A stretch of 59,177 nt of DNA from Bacteroidaceae bacterium (GCA_017642425.1 JAGCPB010000047.1:1-59177), one strand, 5' to 3'. Shown: positions 8,339-17,692, counted from the stretch's first letter. The notes: generated from the sequence alone by a model not told the origin. Program-made: numbers and translations.

Positions 8339-10892
8339 ATTCACGTACATATGGTGATTCTGGCATGAACAAATAGCTTTTGATATACCCGCCTGCATCA
8401 ATCACCACCTTCTCAAACACCGTACCCGGCTCAATCGGGCGGATAGTCAGCGTATGCTCACCCTTGGCTGCCTTGCCCAGCTGTACGCGGTCATCCTTGA
8501 CACGTGTAGCCACTGTGGGATAATAGACTGAGTATATGTTGCGCTGATCCTCGTTCAGGCGCTCGTTGAAAACTACCTCAACCTCCTGGCCGCCATCCAG
8601 GCTAACCATATAACGGTGACCTTCAAGACGATAGAATGTAAGTGTTGCGTTCACAGCAATTACGGCCGATAAGTTCTCCACATCCTCTGTCAGGTTGAAC
8701 TTATAGGTCATGCTGGCGCCGTCGGTAGGCTGGCTGTAAGGCATCAGTGCCACGCCAGACAGCGTACGGCCCATGAAAGGAATTGTGGTCCACTTTGCAG
8801 AACCAGATGTCACTGCATTCTGGCTGTAGAAATGCTCAGCCTCCATAGCAACCACACCGTCCTTCTGGGTGAAAACATATCCGCCCACCTTGTCCCCTAC
8901 CTCAACGCGGCTTACGCGCGGCTGTGTATCGGCACGGAAATTATCGTTCCAAGATGTGTAACCTATGTGCTTCTGGATCATCATGCCGTTCCACTTACCG
9001 CCGGCCATCTCCTTGTTATAATATGCGCACAGCTCGGCATCACGCTGGAAATCGCGCTCGCAACGCTCTGCCCAGTAGTTTGCAGCCGGATCATTGTTGC
9101 GCACCAGTTTCTGGTTCATGGCCTGGCTGTAATACATATCGTAGATGTTGCCCATAGCCTGTACGGGGAACAGGATTATCTGCTGATATGCGTCACGATA
9201 CTCGGGTTTCAGTTTCAGGTACTGACGCAATGCCTCAGCCTCCAGGCGTGCGTAATCGTCGCAAACCTGCTCAAACTCACCGGTCTCCATTGTGTAGTAC
9301 TGACGTGCATCCAGCATCTCGGCACTAATGCGGCCGTTGTACTTGCAGCACAGGTTCAGTATGCGGGCAGCCTCCTGAGCCTCCTCCTCGCCAAAGAACT
9401 CCAGGCAGAAGTCATATGTATGGTCAAGCAGGGTCTCAACCGTGAATGATGTGGGGTTCCATGCCATATCCAGGAACAGTGTGATGGGATACTCCATCGG
9501 CTTAAGGTCACCTACGTTGAGCACCCATATCTTGTCAACTCCGTAGTCATACGTAAGCTGCATCTGCTCCCATAGGTGCTGTATCGGAGTGATGTTCAAC
9601 CACTTTGAGTTACGCGGTGCACCCACGTAGTCCACGTGGTAGTACATACCCCACCCGCCTTTGCGCTTGCGCTCCTGCTCATTGGGCAGACGGCGTATGT
9701 CACCCCAGTTGTCATCTGACAGCAGAATAATAACGTCGTCAGGCACGCGCAGGCCCTTATTATAATAGGTCTGAACCTCCTTGTAGAGTGCCCACACCTG
9801 CGGACGCTGTTCGGCAGGCTTGCCGGTAACCTCCTTGATGATCTGGCGCTGGTCGGCGAACAGGCCCTCCAACATCTTCATATTATCCTCGTCGCTGCCA
9901 CGCAGTTCGGCGTCACCATCACCGCGCATACCGATGGTAATCAGATCCTCGGTATTCTTGGCGCGCTCCACGCCCTCGCGGAAGAACCTCTGGAGCTCCT
10001 GTTTGTTGGTGGTATAATCCCACTGACCTCCGTATGCCCTGGGGTTACGTGCCCACTCCTGATGGTTGCGTGCCATTGGCTCGTGGTGACTGGTTCCCAT
10101 TATCACGCCCATGTCATTGGCTGTCTTGGAGTTCTCGGGGTCATCGGCATAGAATGCCCAGTCCCACATGGCGGGCCACATAAAGTTACCGCGCAGACGC
10201 AGTATCAGTTCAAAGCACTTGGCGTAGAACTCATGGCCTCCGCGCTGTGTGCCGAATGTATTCTGCACCCATGTGGTCAGGCAAGGAGCCTCATCGTTCA
10301 GGAATATGCCGCGGTAGGTTACTGCGGGCTCACCTGCGGTGTATGTTCCCTTGGCCAGTGATACGTTATCCTGATGCTCTATTGGCACGTCTGCCCAGTA
10401 GTACCAGGGTGATACGCCTATCTGCTCGGACAGCTCGTAGATACCGTAGATGGCACCGCGCATATCACTACCGGCTATCACAAGGGCCTCGTCGATACCC
10501 TTTACGGGGTTTTCAATCACGGTCATGATATACTTCTCGCGCTTGCCCTGAAGCTCCTTCTTGTCAATCTTCTTGCCCTTAATTATCTGGGCAATGAACT
10601 TGCTGTCAATCGTACCCACAATCACCGGTTTTCCGGAAACTGAGGCTGCATCATAAACCACTTGAGCCTCCTGCCCGCCAACAGCCTTAAAATCCTGCTG
10701 CAGAGCCTTAAGGGCTATCTGCACGCCTGTCTTATCAGCCTGGTCTGCAAGAATCTGTACGGGTTTCCCGTTATCAATAAGCGTAAACCTGTCAGCAGAC
10801 AACTCGTTGAATGAAATGCCTTTGTTATCGGCAGCAACGGCCGATGCACACGTCAGCGCAAAAACGCTCAGGACCATTAAGATCTTTCTCAT
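8337..10892 (-). CDS. GH115 family glycosyl hydrolase (xylan alpha-1,2-glucuronidase type)
   Basis: The 851-aa secreted enzyme has a signal peptide (MRKILMVLSVFALTCASAVA). An N-terminal domain carries the family signature around AGSDMRGAIYGIYELSEQIG followed by SPWYYWADVP. The central catalytic region includes FLNDEAPCLTTW, GTSHHEPMARN and ILLSDDNWGDIRRLP. The C-terminal ~170 residues form the family's beta-sandwich domain. GH115 enzymes remove (4-O-methyl-)glucuronic acid from intact xylan, so this gene is the best single clue that the neighbourhood handles glucuronoxylan. It has its own -7 box and a shared terminator, so it is probably monocistronic. Confidence 0.93.
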   Translation of the reverse strand: MRKILMVLSVFALTCASAVAADNKGISFNELSADRFTLIDNGKPVQILADQADKTGVQIALKALQQDFKAVGGQEAQVVYDAASVSGKPVIVGTIDSKFIAQIIKGKKIDKKELQGKREKYIMTVIENPVKGIDEALVIAGSDMRGAIYGIYELSEQIGVSPWYYWADVPIEHQDNVSLAKGTYTAGEPAVTYRGIFLNDEAPCLTTWVQNTFGTQRGGHEFYAKCFELILRLRGNFMWPAMWDWAFYADDPENSKTANDMGVIMGTSHHEPMARNHQEWARNPRAYGGQWDYTTNKQELQRFFREGVERAKNTEDLITIGMRGDGDAELRGSDEDNMKMLEGLFADQRQIIKEVTGKPAEQRPQVWALYKEVQTYYNKGLRVPDDVIILLSDDNWGDIRRLPNEQERKRKGGWGMYYHVDYVGAPRNSKWLNITPIQHLWEQMQLTYDYGVDKIWVLNVGDLKPMEYPITLFLDMAWNPTSFTVETLLDHTYDFCLEFFGEEEAQEAARILNLCCKYNGRISAEMLDARQYYTMETGEFEQVCDDYARLEAEALRQYLKLKPEYRDAYQQIILFPVQAMGNIYDMYYSQAMNQKLVRNNDPAANYWAERCERDFQRDAELCAYYNKEMAGGKWNGMMIQKHIGYTSWNDNFRADTQPRVSRVEVGDKVGGYVFTQKDGVVAMEAEHFYSQNAVTSGSAKWTTIPFMGRTLSGVALMPYSQPTDGASMTYKFNLTEDVENLSAVIAVNATLTFYRLEGHRYMVSLDGGQEVEVVFNERLNEDQRNIYSVYYPTVATRVKDDRVQLGKAAKGEHTLTIRPIEPGTVFEKVVIDAGGYIKSYLFMPESPYVRE

Positions 10893-10927
10893 AACTATAT
10901 TTGGTTAATTGTTAGCTTTTATAAAAG

Positions 10928-10935
10928 CAAATATA
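10928..10935 (-). promoter_or_regulatory. -7 box for GH115
   Basis: Minus-strand TATATTTG lies 36 bp before the start codon, in the 49-bp gap after the metalloprotease gene. Confidence 0.5.
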
Positions 10936-10941
10936 ATGAAT

Positions 10942-12426
10942 TTATTTTACCGACACCACTCTTCCGTCATGGATATACAGTCCGTGCACTACAGGCTTGC
11001 CCGGAAGCAGACGGCCGTCAATGGTAAACCACTTTCCATTACCGTCCGAACTGATTGCAGGCACAAGAGTATAATCTTTCAACAGATTTACGAATCTGAA
11101 TGAAGCCAGTCCGTTCACAACAGTCATTTCCGTTAATGGTTTGGACATCAGCAGACTGCCGTCTCTATTGGATTTGTTCAGTTCGGCAGCGGGCGCCGAA
11201 GTATTTGTAAGGCTGTCATTATCGGCATAGGGATAGGCCCAATATTTCATATTAGCCTTTGATGTATACGTCAACCCGTTGGCTGGAATTATAGTGTACA
11301 GTTGTCTGTTTTTGTTATTTACACTACCATAATGGAATATATAATCATCATAATCCACATGGCAGACCACTACTCCGCTGCCAGGCAATGATTCATCCCA
11401 ACCTTTCATCTGCCTGTTTTCCACAAGATAATACTCATCGGCCCAACCGTCATTCCGGATCAGATACGATACGGGAGCATCGGACAGCGCTTTCATTCCG
11501 TCAACCACCGTATCATTATTCAGTTCCACGGGATTGAGCCACCCCACATATGTACGCTCAAATGCAGAGTAACCGCAGGGATGAAAACCGTTACCACTAT
11601 AGTTTCCGTCGTCCATCAGATCCCAACTGCCCACATAACTCTTAGAGCCGTCATACAAGTCCGGTAGTCCGAAACAGTGGCTGTACTCATGACAGAGAGT
11701 GCCGAATGTGCCGTAATCGCCTTTTCCTGACAACTCCTGAACAGCACAGTATGCATCAACCAGATATGTCGTCAATCCTGTGGTTACAGGTATCGCCTGG
11801 CAACTATCGTGTTCGCTCATCCACCATTGATGCGGCCAGATAGTCATATTGCCACCTCCGTCATTCATTCCTTTACCGGCATATAATATGAGCAACTGAT
11901 CTACCTTGCCGTCATTGTTCCAGTCATATAGACTCCAGTCGTTTATACTGTCTTTAATATTTTCTACTATGTCCTGGACCAGATATTTGCTGTTTTCGTC
12001 ATCATATTGCGTACTGCGGTACTTTTTCATACTGTCCACCTGCACATAGAACAGGTCAAAGCTCAAGTCTAGCTGGCCGTAACTCTGGTCATAGAAATAA
12101 TCATGAAGGGAGCCATACAGCAGAGTATCACTTAAGTTTTTGGTGTTCAATACCTTATTCCACTGCCGCATAGTCTGCAGGCTGTCTCCTCTGAATCCTT
12201 TGTCGGCAAATGCCGCAAGCACTACCAGTTGGTGGCGCACACCTATGAGCGGGTTACCCACCGTATCACCGTCAATTCTATTCAGGTCCGATGCACGGCG
12301 CTGCGTATGTCTGGACAGGTCAACCCGATCCAACCGCGGACGGCAGTTCCTGCTGAACGTAACCTCCTGGCCTATAACCGGGAGCATCACCACTGTCAAC
12401 AATAATAATAAAATAGTCCTTCTCAT
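10942..12426 (-). CDS. M6-type secreted zinc metalloprotease
   Basis: The 494-aa protein has a signal peptide (MRRTILLLLLTVVMLPVIG) and the extended metzincin-like zinc motif HEYSHCFGLPD (HExxHxxGxxD) near residue 245. The motif is followed by GSWDLMDDG, as in M6 (immune inhibitor A-like) proteases. The C-terminus (YIHDGRVVSVK) resembles a short sorting or beta-strand tail. M6 enzymes are extracellular or periplasmic proteases. The gene starts only 2 bp after the UPF0280 gene, so it is transcribed with the sulfur-assimilation genes although no functional link is evident. Substrate unknown. Confidence 0.9.
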   Translation of the reverse strand: MRRTILLLLLTVVMLPVIGQEVTFSRNCRPRLDRVDLSRHTQRRASDLNRIDGDTVGNPLIGVRHQLVVLAAFADKGFRGDSLQTMRQWNKVLNTKNLSDTLLYGSLHDYFYDQSYGQLDLSFDLFYVQVDSMKKYRSTQYDDENSKYLVQDIVENIKDSINDWSLYDWNNDGKVDQLLILYAGKGMNDGGGNMTIWPHQWWMSEHDSCQAIPVTTGLTTYLVDAYCAVQELSGKGDYGTFGTLCHEYSHCFGLPDLYDGSKSYVGSWDLMDDGNYSGNGFHPCGYSAFERTYVGWLNPVELNNDTVVDGMKALSDAPVSYLIRNDGWADEYYLVENRQMKGWDESLPGSGVVVCHVDYDDYIFHYGSVNNKNRQLYTIIPANGLTYTSKANMKYWAYPYADNDSLTNTSAPAAELNKSNRDGSLLMSKPLTEMTVVNGLASFRFVNLLKDYTLVPAISSDGNGKWFTIDGRLLPGKPVVHGLYIHDGRVVSVK

Positions 12427-12428
12427 AT

Positions 12429-13178
12429 CTATCTGAATAATCTAAGTTCAAACCGGCCTGTAACGGCCATGCGGTCATCTTTTACGGCAATTGCGCCTAA
12501 TATGTCAGGAATGTCGGAAATACTGTCTATAACGGGTTGCAGATCTTCTGCGGATCGGATGCGGTTGGCCATTGCAGTTGCGTAGCTGTCGGCCAGCATA
12601 ACATCGCGGCAGACAATCATCACCGCATCGGCCCTACCCAGGCTCAATGATGGCCCCACTGTGCCGCTTGAAGTGCAGATACCGCACGGAAATGCGGCCG
12701 CAGGTATGTGCAGACCCACTTTTTCGGATAGCGGTGATTGGCCGGCAAATACCGATATGTCCATATCGGAGGCCGCCTGGGCGTATATGTCTCCCCCATT
12801 CTCCACTATAACCTCCTCAGTGCCGAAATTCTCTTTCAGGAAATCCGCCACACGTAACGCTACTGCTCCGGCAACGGCACTCATGGGCCCTATTCCTGTC
12901 TTATGGCTTATGCGCGACATCTCCTTCAATATGTCTGGTGCCTCCGGTCTGGCATCGTAAGGTATAAGCACTGACTTGTATTGCGGGTCCATCAGCAGAT
13001 AGGCATCCATCATGCGGCGCAAATCCACCAGCATTGAATAAGCATCGGCCTCCATCCGGTCCGAAAACGAGCCGCTGTCAACCCCTATCCATAAATCAGA
13101 TTCCAGAAACTTTACGCAGAACCAGCGTCTCCCGTCATCCGAGAAACGGCTTCGGTAACTGCGCTCAGTATAATCCAT
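12429..13178 (-). CDS. UPF0280 (COG2122, ApbE-like) protein, predicted homocysteine-synthesis accessory
   Basis: The 249-aa protein from the ATG at 13178 (MDYTERSYRSRF); a TTG six bases upstream is the only longer start and overlaps the ferredoxin stop codon. The segment GMGPMSAVAGAVA-like (read as IGPMSAVAGAVALRVADFL), then VENGGDIYA, and CTSSGTVGPSLSLG mark the UPF0280/COG2122 family, related to the ApbE flavin-transferase fold. In methanogens this family, COG1900 and a NIL-ferredoxin have been linked genetically to making homocysteine directly from sulfide and aspartate semialdehyde. All three occur here back to back. No signal peptide, so cytoplasmic. Confidence 0.88.
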   Translation of the reverse strand: MDYTERSYRSRFSDDGRRWFCVKFLESDLWIGVDSGSFSDRMEADAYSMLVDLRRMMDAYLLMDPQYKSVLIPYDARPEAPDILKEMSRISHKTGIGPMSAVAGAVALRVADFLKENFGTEEVIVENGGDIYAQAASDMDISVFAGQSPLSEKVGLHIPAAAFPCGICTSSGTVGPSLSLGRADAVMIVCRDVMLADSYATAMANRIRSAEDLQPVIDSISDIPDILGAIAVKDDRMAVTGRFELRLFR

Positions 13179-13180
13179 TA

Positions 13181-13591
13181 TCAATCAGCAAATTCAATAT
13201 GGAACAGCTTGAGCGGACAAGCGGTAATGCACATCTTGCAGACCACGCACTTGTCGGGCTGGAACTTTAGTTTCCAATCGGGAGCATCTATCGACAGCGC
13301 CCCTGACGGGCAGGCCGATGTGCATGCACCGCAGCTTATGCACTTGGCATCGTCAAAAGTAATTTTCTTCTCCAGCGGGCTTACATCCACACCGCTATTC
13401 TGCATAAAACCTATTGCCTGGGCGATATGGTCTGAGTCCGAATCCAACTCCAGCACCAGCTTTCCACGACGTCCGCCGTCGATATCGGCCTTGATGATGC
13501 TGACCATTATGTCATACTTCTTAATCAGCTCATAGATAAGCGGGCGGCTGGCCTCGCCATCTGGGAATGATATAACTACTTTCTTTGTCAT
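13181..13591 (-). CDS. NIL-domain 4Fe-4S ferredoxin (homocysteine synthesis)
   Basis: The 136-aa protein has an N-terminal NIL domain (about residues 1-75) and two 4Fe-4S cluster motifs, CISCGACTSACP and CVVCKMCITACP, in the C-terminal 55 residues. It corresponds to the small partner of COG1900 proteins, thought to deliver electrons or sulfur during conversion of aspartate semialdehyde plus sulfide to homocysteine. It begins 11 bp after the COG1900 gene; the next ATG lies 2 bp past its stop codon, so the three genes are tightly coupled. Confidence 0.92.
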   Translation of the reverse strand: MTKKVVISFPDGEASRPLIYELIKKYDIMVSIIKADIDGGRRGKLVLELDSDSDHIAQAIGFMQNSGVDVSPLEKKITFDDAKCISCGACTSACPSGALSIDAPDWKLKFQPDKCVVCKMCITACPLKLFHIEFAD

Positions 13592-13602
13592 AATGTGCTG
13601 AT

Positions 13603-14748
13603 TTACAAGTTCAAATCTTTAAGTCCCTGAAGTGACGTTCCGGTTGGCATAGGTCTTACCGGAGCGGTCAGTTCAAACTGTCCCTTCTCAATCCAATCCT
13701 TCAGGATGGCGGCAATCTTACGAGCCTTGTTGAGGCTTGACAGAGGAGCGGTATGGATCTTCTTGCCCATAAACTCTATCTCACCGGAGCGCAACTGCTC
13801 ATAGTTGACCTTACCAATCAGGTCACCCTTCTGGCCGTAATCCTCTATGAATGTGTCAATCTGGCTGTTACGTATGCTCACGCGGTGTGCAAGGTCCTCA
13901 TCCAGCAGCGGAATGGGCACTCCCACTCCAACGTACATCGTTACGCCGTATTTCTCAAAATATGCGCCGCGCAGGAACTCACTTGACATCTCCCTCATCT
14001 CACCCATCAGGGCTAATGTGCGCGCATTGCCCATCGGCACACCATATTCATTCAAAGGCTTGCTGCAGTTGAACTGAGTGCCGTTCCAGACCACGTAACC
14101 CTGTGTTCCGCACAGGAAAATGCGTGTACCCAGACCTATAGTACGGCATTCTGGATCGTTCAGCAGCGGTGAAAGCTCACCTGCCGAGCTGTAAGACGCG
14201 TTCTTCATATGGGGCAGCAGAGTGCCCATGTAAGTATAAAGCGTGCGGTCCGTGGAGTTCACGGCCATATTGTAGTTCTGATACGCATTACGGGGATTCA
14301 TCAGGATTGCCTCGTTTATGGTCTTGAGGCTTATCTGAGTCTTTATGTGCTTGCGTGGATAGCAGTCCGTACCCTTACCCCAGGCCTCCAGAGTCAGTTC
14401 CTTACCATCAATCAACTCCTGAATTATGTGTGCACCACCGTATGTGGGATTCTGCGGATTGCAGTCAGTTGCCCCCACAAACGTATCCACAGCAGCCAGA
14501 CCGCCGCATACGGGCACACCGTTAATCTCAATCCTCTCCATGCGGATGGGCGGATTGGCGTGACCAAAGTTCAGGAACGCACCGCTTGAGCACATAGCGC
14601 CGAACGTAGCGGTAGTAACCACATCAACCTTCTCAAGAATCTCCTTGGGCGCCATCGTCCTGGCCATCTCCGACACCTCCTCGGCCGTCAGCACCACCGC
14701 CTTACCCTTACGGATCTTCTCATTAATCTCCTCGTATGATTTCGTCAT
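13603..14748 (-). CDS. COG1900/DUF39 homocysteine biosynthesis protein
   Basis: The 381-aa cytoplasmic protein matches the DUF39 family (sulfur incorporation into homocysteine). Conserved-looking stretches include GAMCSSGAFLNFGHANPP near residue 50, with a likely functional Cys, GGAHIIQELIDGK, and GLGTRIFLCGTQGYVVWNGT near 205 with another Cys. Unlike some archaeal members it has no C-terminal CBS domains. It is the first gene of the minus-strand set COG1900 - ferredoxin - UPF0280 - M6 protease. A -7 box lies 25 bp upstream. Confidence 0.92.
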   Translation of the reverse strand: MTKSYEEINEKIRKGKAVVLTAEEVSEMARTMAPKEILEKVDVVTTATFGAMCSSGAFLNFGHANPPIRMERIEINGVPVCGGLAAVDTFVGATDCNPQNPTYGGAHIIQELIDGKELTLEAWGKGTDCYPRKHIKTQISLKTINEAILMNPRNAYQNYNMAVNSTDRTLYTYMGTLLPHMKNASYSSAGELSPLLNDPECRTIGLGTRIFLCGTQGYVVWNGTQFNCSKPLNEYGVPMGNARTLALMGEMREMSSEFLRGAYFEKYGVTMYVGVGVPIPLLDEDLAHRVSIRNSQIDTFIEDYGQKGDLIGKVNYEQLRSGEIEFMGKKIHTAPLSSLNKARKIAAILKDWIEKGQFELTAPVRPMPTGTSLQGLKDLNL

Positions 14749-14772
14749 CTCTGCTTATTGCTTAAACGTCCA

Positions 14773-14780
14773 CAAAGATA
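14773..14780 (-). promoter_or_regulatory. -7 box for the homocysteine cluster
   Basis: Minus-strand TATCTTTG lies 25 bp before the COG1900 start codon. Confidence 0.55.
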
Positions 14781-14805
14781 GTGCTTTTGTCCCCATTTGC
14801 ACAAG

Positions 14806-14889
14806 CTAGACCTTAGTTTTTGGGAGCATTAGCGGAGGGCGTTAAGCGGAGAGCCCTGGAGGTGTTGTCTCCCAAAAACTAAGGTCTAG
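14806..14889. repeat. Long palindrome with GGGAG/CTCCC inner ends
   Basis: Perfect 21-bp inverted arms, 14806-14826 and 14869-14889 (CTAGACCTTAGTTTTTGGGAG and complement), enclose 42 bp. It sits between divergent genes. The inner end GGGAG...GTTGTCTCCC is shared with the palindrome at 46305-46352, while the outer arm sequences differ. Confidence 0.85.
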
Positions 14890-14960
14890 CGTTTCACCAC
14901 AGATAGCGGGCCGTTTACCACAATTATATATTAAATAGGTTCGTTTGCATCATTATGCAG

Positions 14961-14968
14961 TATTTTTG
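14961..14968 (+). promoter_or_regulatory. -7 box for the lipid genes
   Basis: TATTTTTG lies 24 bp before the acyltransferase start codon. A TTTG at 14944-14947 is closer than the usual -33 spacing, so the upstream element is uncertain. Confidence 0.5.
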
Positions 14969-14991
14969 CGCCCAAATTCAAAACAGACATT

Positions 14992-15543
14992 ATGTGGCGT
15001 AAATTCTGCGGATGGATATTGAAGGTTTGGGGATGGGAGACCAGCCCTTTCCTGCCCCCTGAACCCAAGTGCATACTTCTGGGCGTTCCCCATACATCAA
15101 TGCTGGACTTTGTCGTAGCTTACCTGTTCTACAAATCAATTGGCGGCAAGACATTCTGCCTTGTCAAGGGAAGTCTGTTCTTCCCTCCTCTAGGATGGAT
15201 TCTGCGTGCCATGGGTGGTATTCCTGTTGACCGCAATCATCCCGCATCGGTAGTCCGTTCCGTCCTCAAGGAGATGGAGAAACAGGAAATAATGCATCTG
15301 GCAATAGCACCCGAGGGAACACGCAAACCGGTACGCCATTGGAAAACCGGGTATCATTTCATTGCCAAGGCTGCAAATATACCCGTCTATCTATGTTATT
15401 ATGATTGGGGACGCAAGAAAGTGGCTGTAGATCAGAAATTTGAACTTACTGATGATGCCAACGCCGATACCCGCCGCATCCAGGAGATATATGAAAGCAT
15501 GAACCTTCAGGGCCGTTATCCTGATAAATACCTTACACACTGA
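14992..15543 (+). CDS. PlsC-like 1-acyl-glycerol-3-phosphate acyltransferase family protein
   Basis: The 183-aa acyltransferase is short for the family. Its catalytic H(x4)D motif reads HTSMLD near residue 35, the glycerol-phosphate-binding block is APEGTRKP near 105, and a hydrophobic segment LFFPPLGWILRAMGGIPVDR lies between them. Such enzymes transfer acyl chains to lysophospholipids or ornithine/amino lipids at the inner membrane. The next gene, 10 bp downstream, encodes an acyl-activating ligase, so the pair may channel free fatty acids into lipid. Confidence 0.88.
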   Translation: MWRKFCGWILKVWGWETSPFLPPEPKCILLGVPHTSMLDFVVAYLFYKSIGGKTFCLVKGSLFFPPLGWILRAMGGIPVDRNHPASVVRSVLKEMEKQEIMHLAIAPEGTRKPVRHWKTGYHFIAKAANIPVYLCYYDWGRKKVAVDQKFELTDDANADTRRIQEIYESMNLQGRYPDKYLTH

Positions 15544-15553
15544 TATTTTATAA

Positions 15554-17179
15554 ATGAGACACAGATTCAGCACACTGGCCGATGTGTTGGAATACTCGGC
15601 TTCAGTCAACCGTAATCGAATGGTATCCGACTTTGTCGATGGCGGATGCCGATACACATTCACGCAGTTCAAGGATAAGTGTGACCAGCTTTCGGGCACG
15701 CTGTCAACCTTTGGTATCAACGCCGATGACAAGATAGCAATCCTGTCCGAGAACATGCCCAACTGGGCCATAGCGTTCTTTGCAATCACCGCCAGCGGCC
15801 GAATAGCTGTACCCATGCTGCCTGAACTCTCGCCAAATGAGGTGGAGAACATACTCACCCATTCCGATGCCAAGGCTATATTCGTTTCGCAGAAACAGCT
15901 GCCCAAAATCAGTCAGGAAACATTAGCTAAGCTTCACTTAGTCATAGATATAAGCACTTTTGATTTCATCAAGGCCGAGGATGACCGCTACACCTGCGAC
16001 GGCCGCGGCAAGCTGCCCGAACCCATGGACATAGCCGCCATCATCTACACATCGGGCACTACGGGCAATGCCAAAGGAGTAATGCTAAGCCACCGCAACT
16101 TCTGCCACAACATATTCACAGCCTGGCACGCGCACAAGGTACACCGCCGCAAAGACGTATTCCTGTCCATCCTTCCGCTGGCGCACACCTATGAGATGAG
16201 CATCGGCATGCTCTATCCCTTCAGCACCGGTTGCCCCGTCTACTACATCCAGAAGCCCCCCACTCCGACCATTCTGGCCGATGCACTTAAACGCGTCCGC
16301 CCCACAACCATACTGTCCGTTCCACTGATAATTGAAAAAGTAATACGTGGCAAGATCTTCCCCACAATAGCCTCCAGCAAGTATCTGCGCTACCTCAAGA
16401 AGCATTTCCCGCGCATACTCTACTTCCTTGTCGGCAAGAAAGTAAAGCAGCAGTTCGGCGGTCGTGTACGTTTCTTTGGCGTCGGCGGATCCAAGCTTGA
16501 CCCGGAAGTTGAAAAGTTCCTGCGAAACATAAAGTTCCCGTATGCAATAGGTTACGGCCTCACTGAGACTGCACCTCTCATTTGTGACGCCGGCCCCAAG
16601 CGCACCCATCTGGGCAGCACCGGCACCGCCTCGCGTGAGGTTCAGGTCCGTCTGGCCGATGTCAACCCCCAGACCGGTCAGGGAGAACTTCAGGTAAAAG
16701 GGCCAAACGTAATGCTTGGTTACTATAAGGATTACCAGCGCACAAAGGCAGTCTTTACCGACGACGGTTGGATGCGCACCGGCGATATCGCCACGGTCGA
16801 TAAGAAAGGCCGCTACTCTATCCTGGGCCGCTCCGGCAGCGTCATCATCGGCGCATCGGGCGAAAACATCTACCCCGAGGAGATTGAGAGCGTTATAAAC
16901 AATATGTCTGACGTAAACGAATCACTCGTAATAAGCCGCTCGGGCCAGTTGGTAGCACTCGTACAGTTCAACGATGGCGCCGTAGACTGGAATCTTGAAG
17001 GTCAGGAGAAATTCCTTGAAAACATTGAGCGACGCAAGAAAGAGGTCATCGAATTCGTAAATTCCAAAGTCAGCCAGTTCCTCAAGATCAAGGACGTGGA
17101 GGTAATGAAAGAACCCTTCAGCAAGACCGCCACGCACAAGATCCGCCGCTTCCTCTACCAGGACAAAAACAAAAAATGA
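15554..17179 (+). CDS. AMP-dependent acyl-CoA/acyl-ACP synthetase (long-chain fatty acid ligase)
   Basis: The 541-aa adenylate-forming enzyme has the P-loop-like motif YTSGTTGNAKGVMLSH (residues ~175-190), the A5 motif GYGLTETAPLI (~335), the adenylate-binding MRTGDIATVD (~415) and a C-terminal catalytic Lys region TATHKIRRFLY. There is no signal peptide. Family members activate fatty acids through an acyl-adenylate. It is coupled to the upstream acyltransferase and followed by a hotdog thioesterase on the same strand. Confidence 0.92.
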   Translation: MRHRFSTLADVLEYSASVNRNRMVSDFVDGGCRYTFTQFKDKCDQLSGTLSTFGINADDKIAILSENMPNWAIAFFAITASGRIAVPMLPELSPNEVENILTHSDAKAIFVSQKQLPKISQETLAKLHLVIDISTFDFIKAEDDRYTCDGRGKLPEPMDIAAIIYTSGTTGNAKGVMLSHRNFCHNIFTAWHAHKVHRRKDVFLSILPLAHTYEMSIGMLYPFSTGCPVYYIQKPPTPTILADALKRVRPTTILSVPLIIEKVIRGKIFPTIASSKYLRYLKKHFPRILYFLVGKKVKQQFGGRVRFFGVGGSKLDPEVEKFLRNIKFPYAIGYGLTETAPLICDAGPKRTHLGSTGTASREVQVRLADVNPQTGQGELQVKGPNVMLGYYKDYQRTKAVFTDDGWMRTGDIATVDKKGRYSILGRSGSVIIGASGENIYPEEIESVINNMSDVNESLVISRSGQLVALVQFNDGAVDWNLEGQEKFLENIERRKKEVIEFVNSKVSQFLKIKDVEVMKEPFSKTATHKIRRFLYQDKNKK

Positions 17180-17186
17180 TACAATT

Positions 17187-17199
17187 GGGGTCAGACCCC
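17187..17199. repeat. Short palindrome GGGGTCAGACCCC
   Basis: This 13-bp palindrome, followed by TTTTGCAC, lies in the 42-bp gap between the ligase and thioesterase genes. It resembles the ends of REP-type dispersed repeats in many bacteria; only one copy is in the window. Confidence 0.45.
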
Positions 17200-17221
17200 T
17201 TTTGCACTAAAATGATGAAAT

Positions 17222-17692
17222 ATGAAAAAGATTATTAACTCTTGGATCAATACAGAAGGCTACAACTGCTTTGTATGCTGCCCCACCAATCCCATCGGAC
17301 TGCATCTGGAGTTCTGGGAGGACGGTGACTACATAGTAACCAAGTTCAAGCCTACGCATGATTACGAAAGCTGGCAGAATACTCTGCATGGCGGCATTCA
17401 GGCGCTTCTGATAGACGAGACCGCCGGCTGGGTGGTTTGCCGCAAGCTGCAAACCAACGGCGTAACCTCAAAGATGAATATGGAGTACCTTAAGCCCGTC
17501 AGCACCCTGCTGGATGAAATCATCGTCCGCGCACACATAACCAAAATGATGCGCAACGTAGCCTTCATCGAGGCCGAACTGATGGATGCCGACAGCACCG
17601 TCCTAACCCGCGCCGAGCTAATCTACTTCTGCACCCCCAAATTCAAGCTAGACGAAACCACCTTCCCCGGCTGCAAAGTCGAAGGAGAATAG
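17222..17692 (+). CDS. PaaI-type hotdog-fold thioesterase
   Basis: The 156-aa single hotdog domain carries the PaaI signature NTLHGGIQALLIDETAGW (residues ~58-75), with the HGG and catalytic DE pair. Then come strands read as MNMEYLKPVSTLLDEIIV. An N-terminal CFVCCPTNPIGLHLEF stretch is seen in the broader Bacteroidetes group. It likely hydrolyses an acyl-CoA thioester in the cytoplasm; substrate unknown. It follows the acyl ligase by 42 bp. Confidence 0.9.
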   Translation: MKKIINSWINTEGYNCFVCCPTNPIGLHLEFWEDGDYIVTKFKPTHDYESWQNTLHGGIQALLIDETAGWVVCRKLQTNGVTSKMNMEYLKPVSTLLDEIIVRAHITKMMRNVAFIEAELMDADSTVLTRAELIYFCTPKFKLDETTFPGCKVEGE

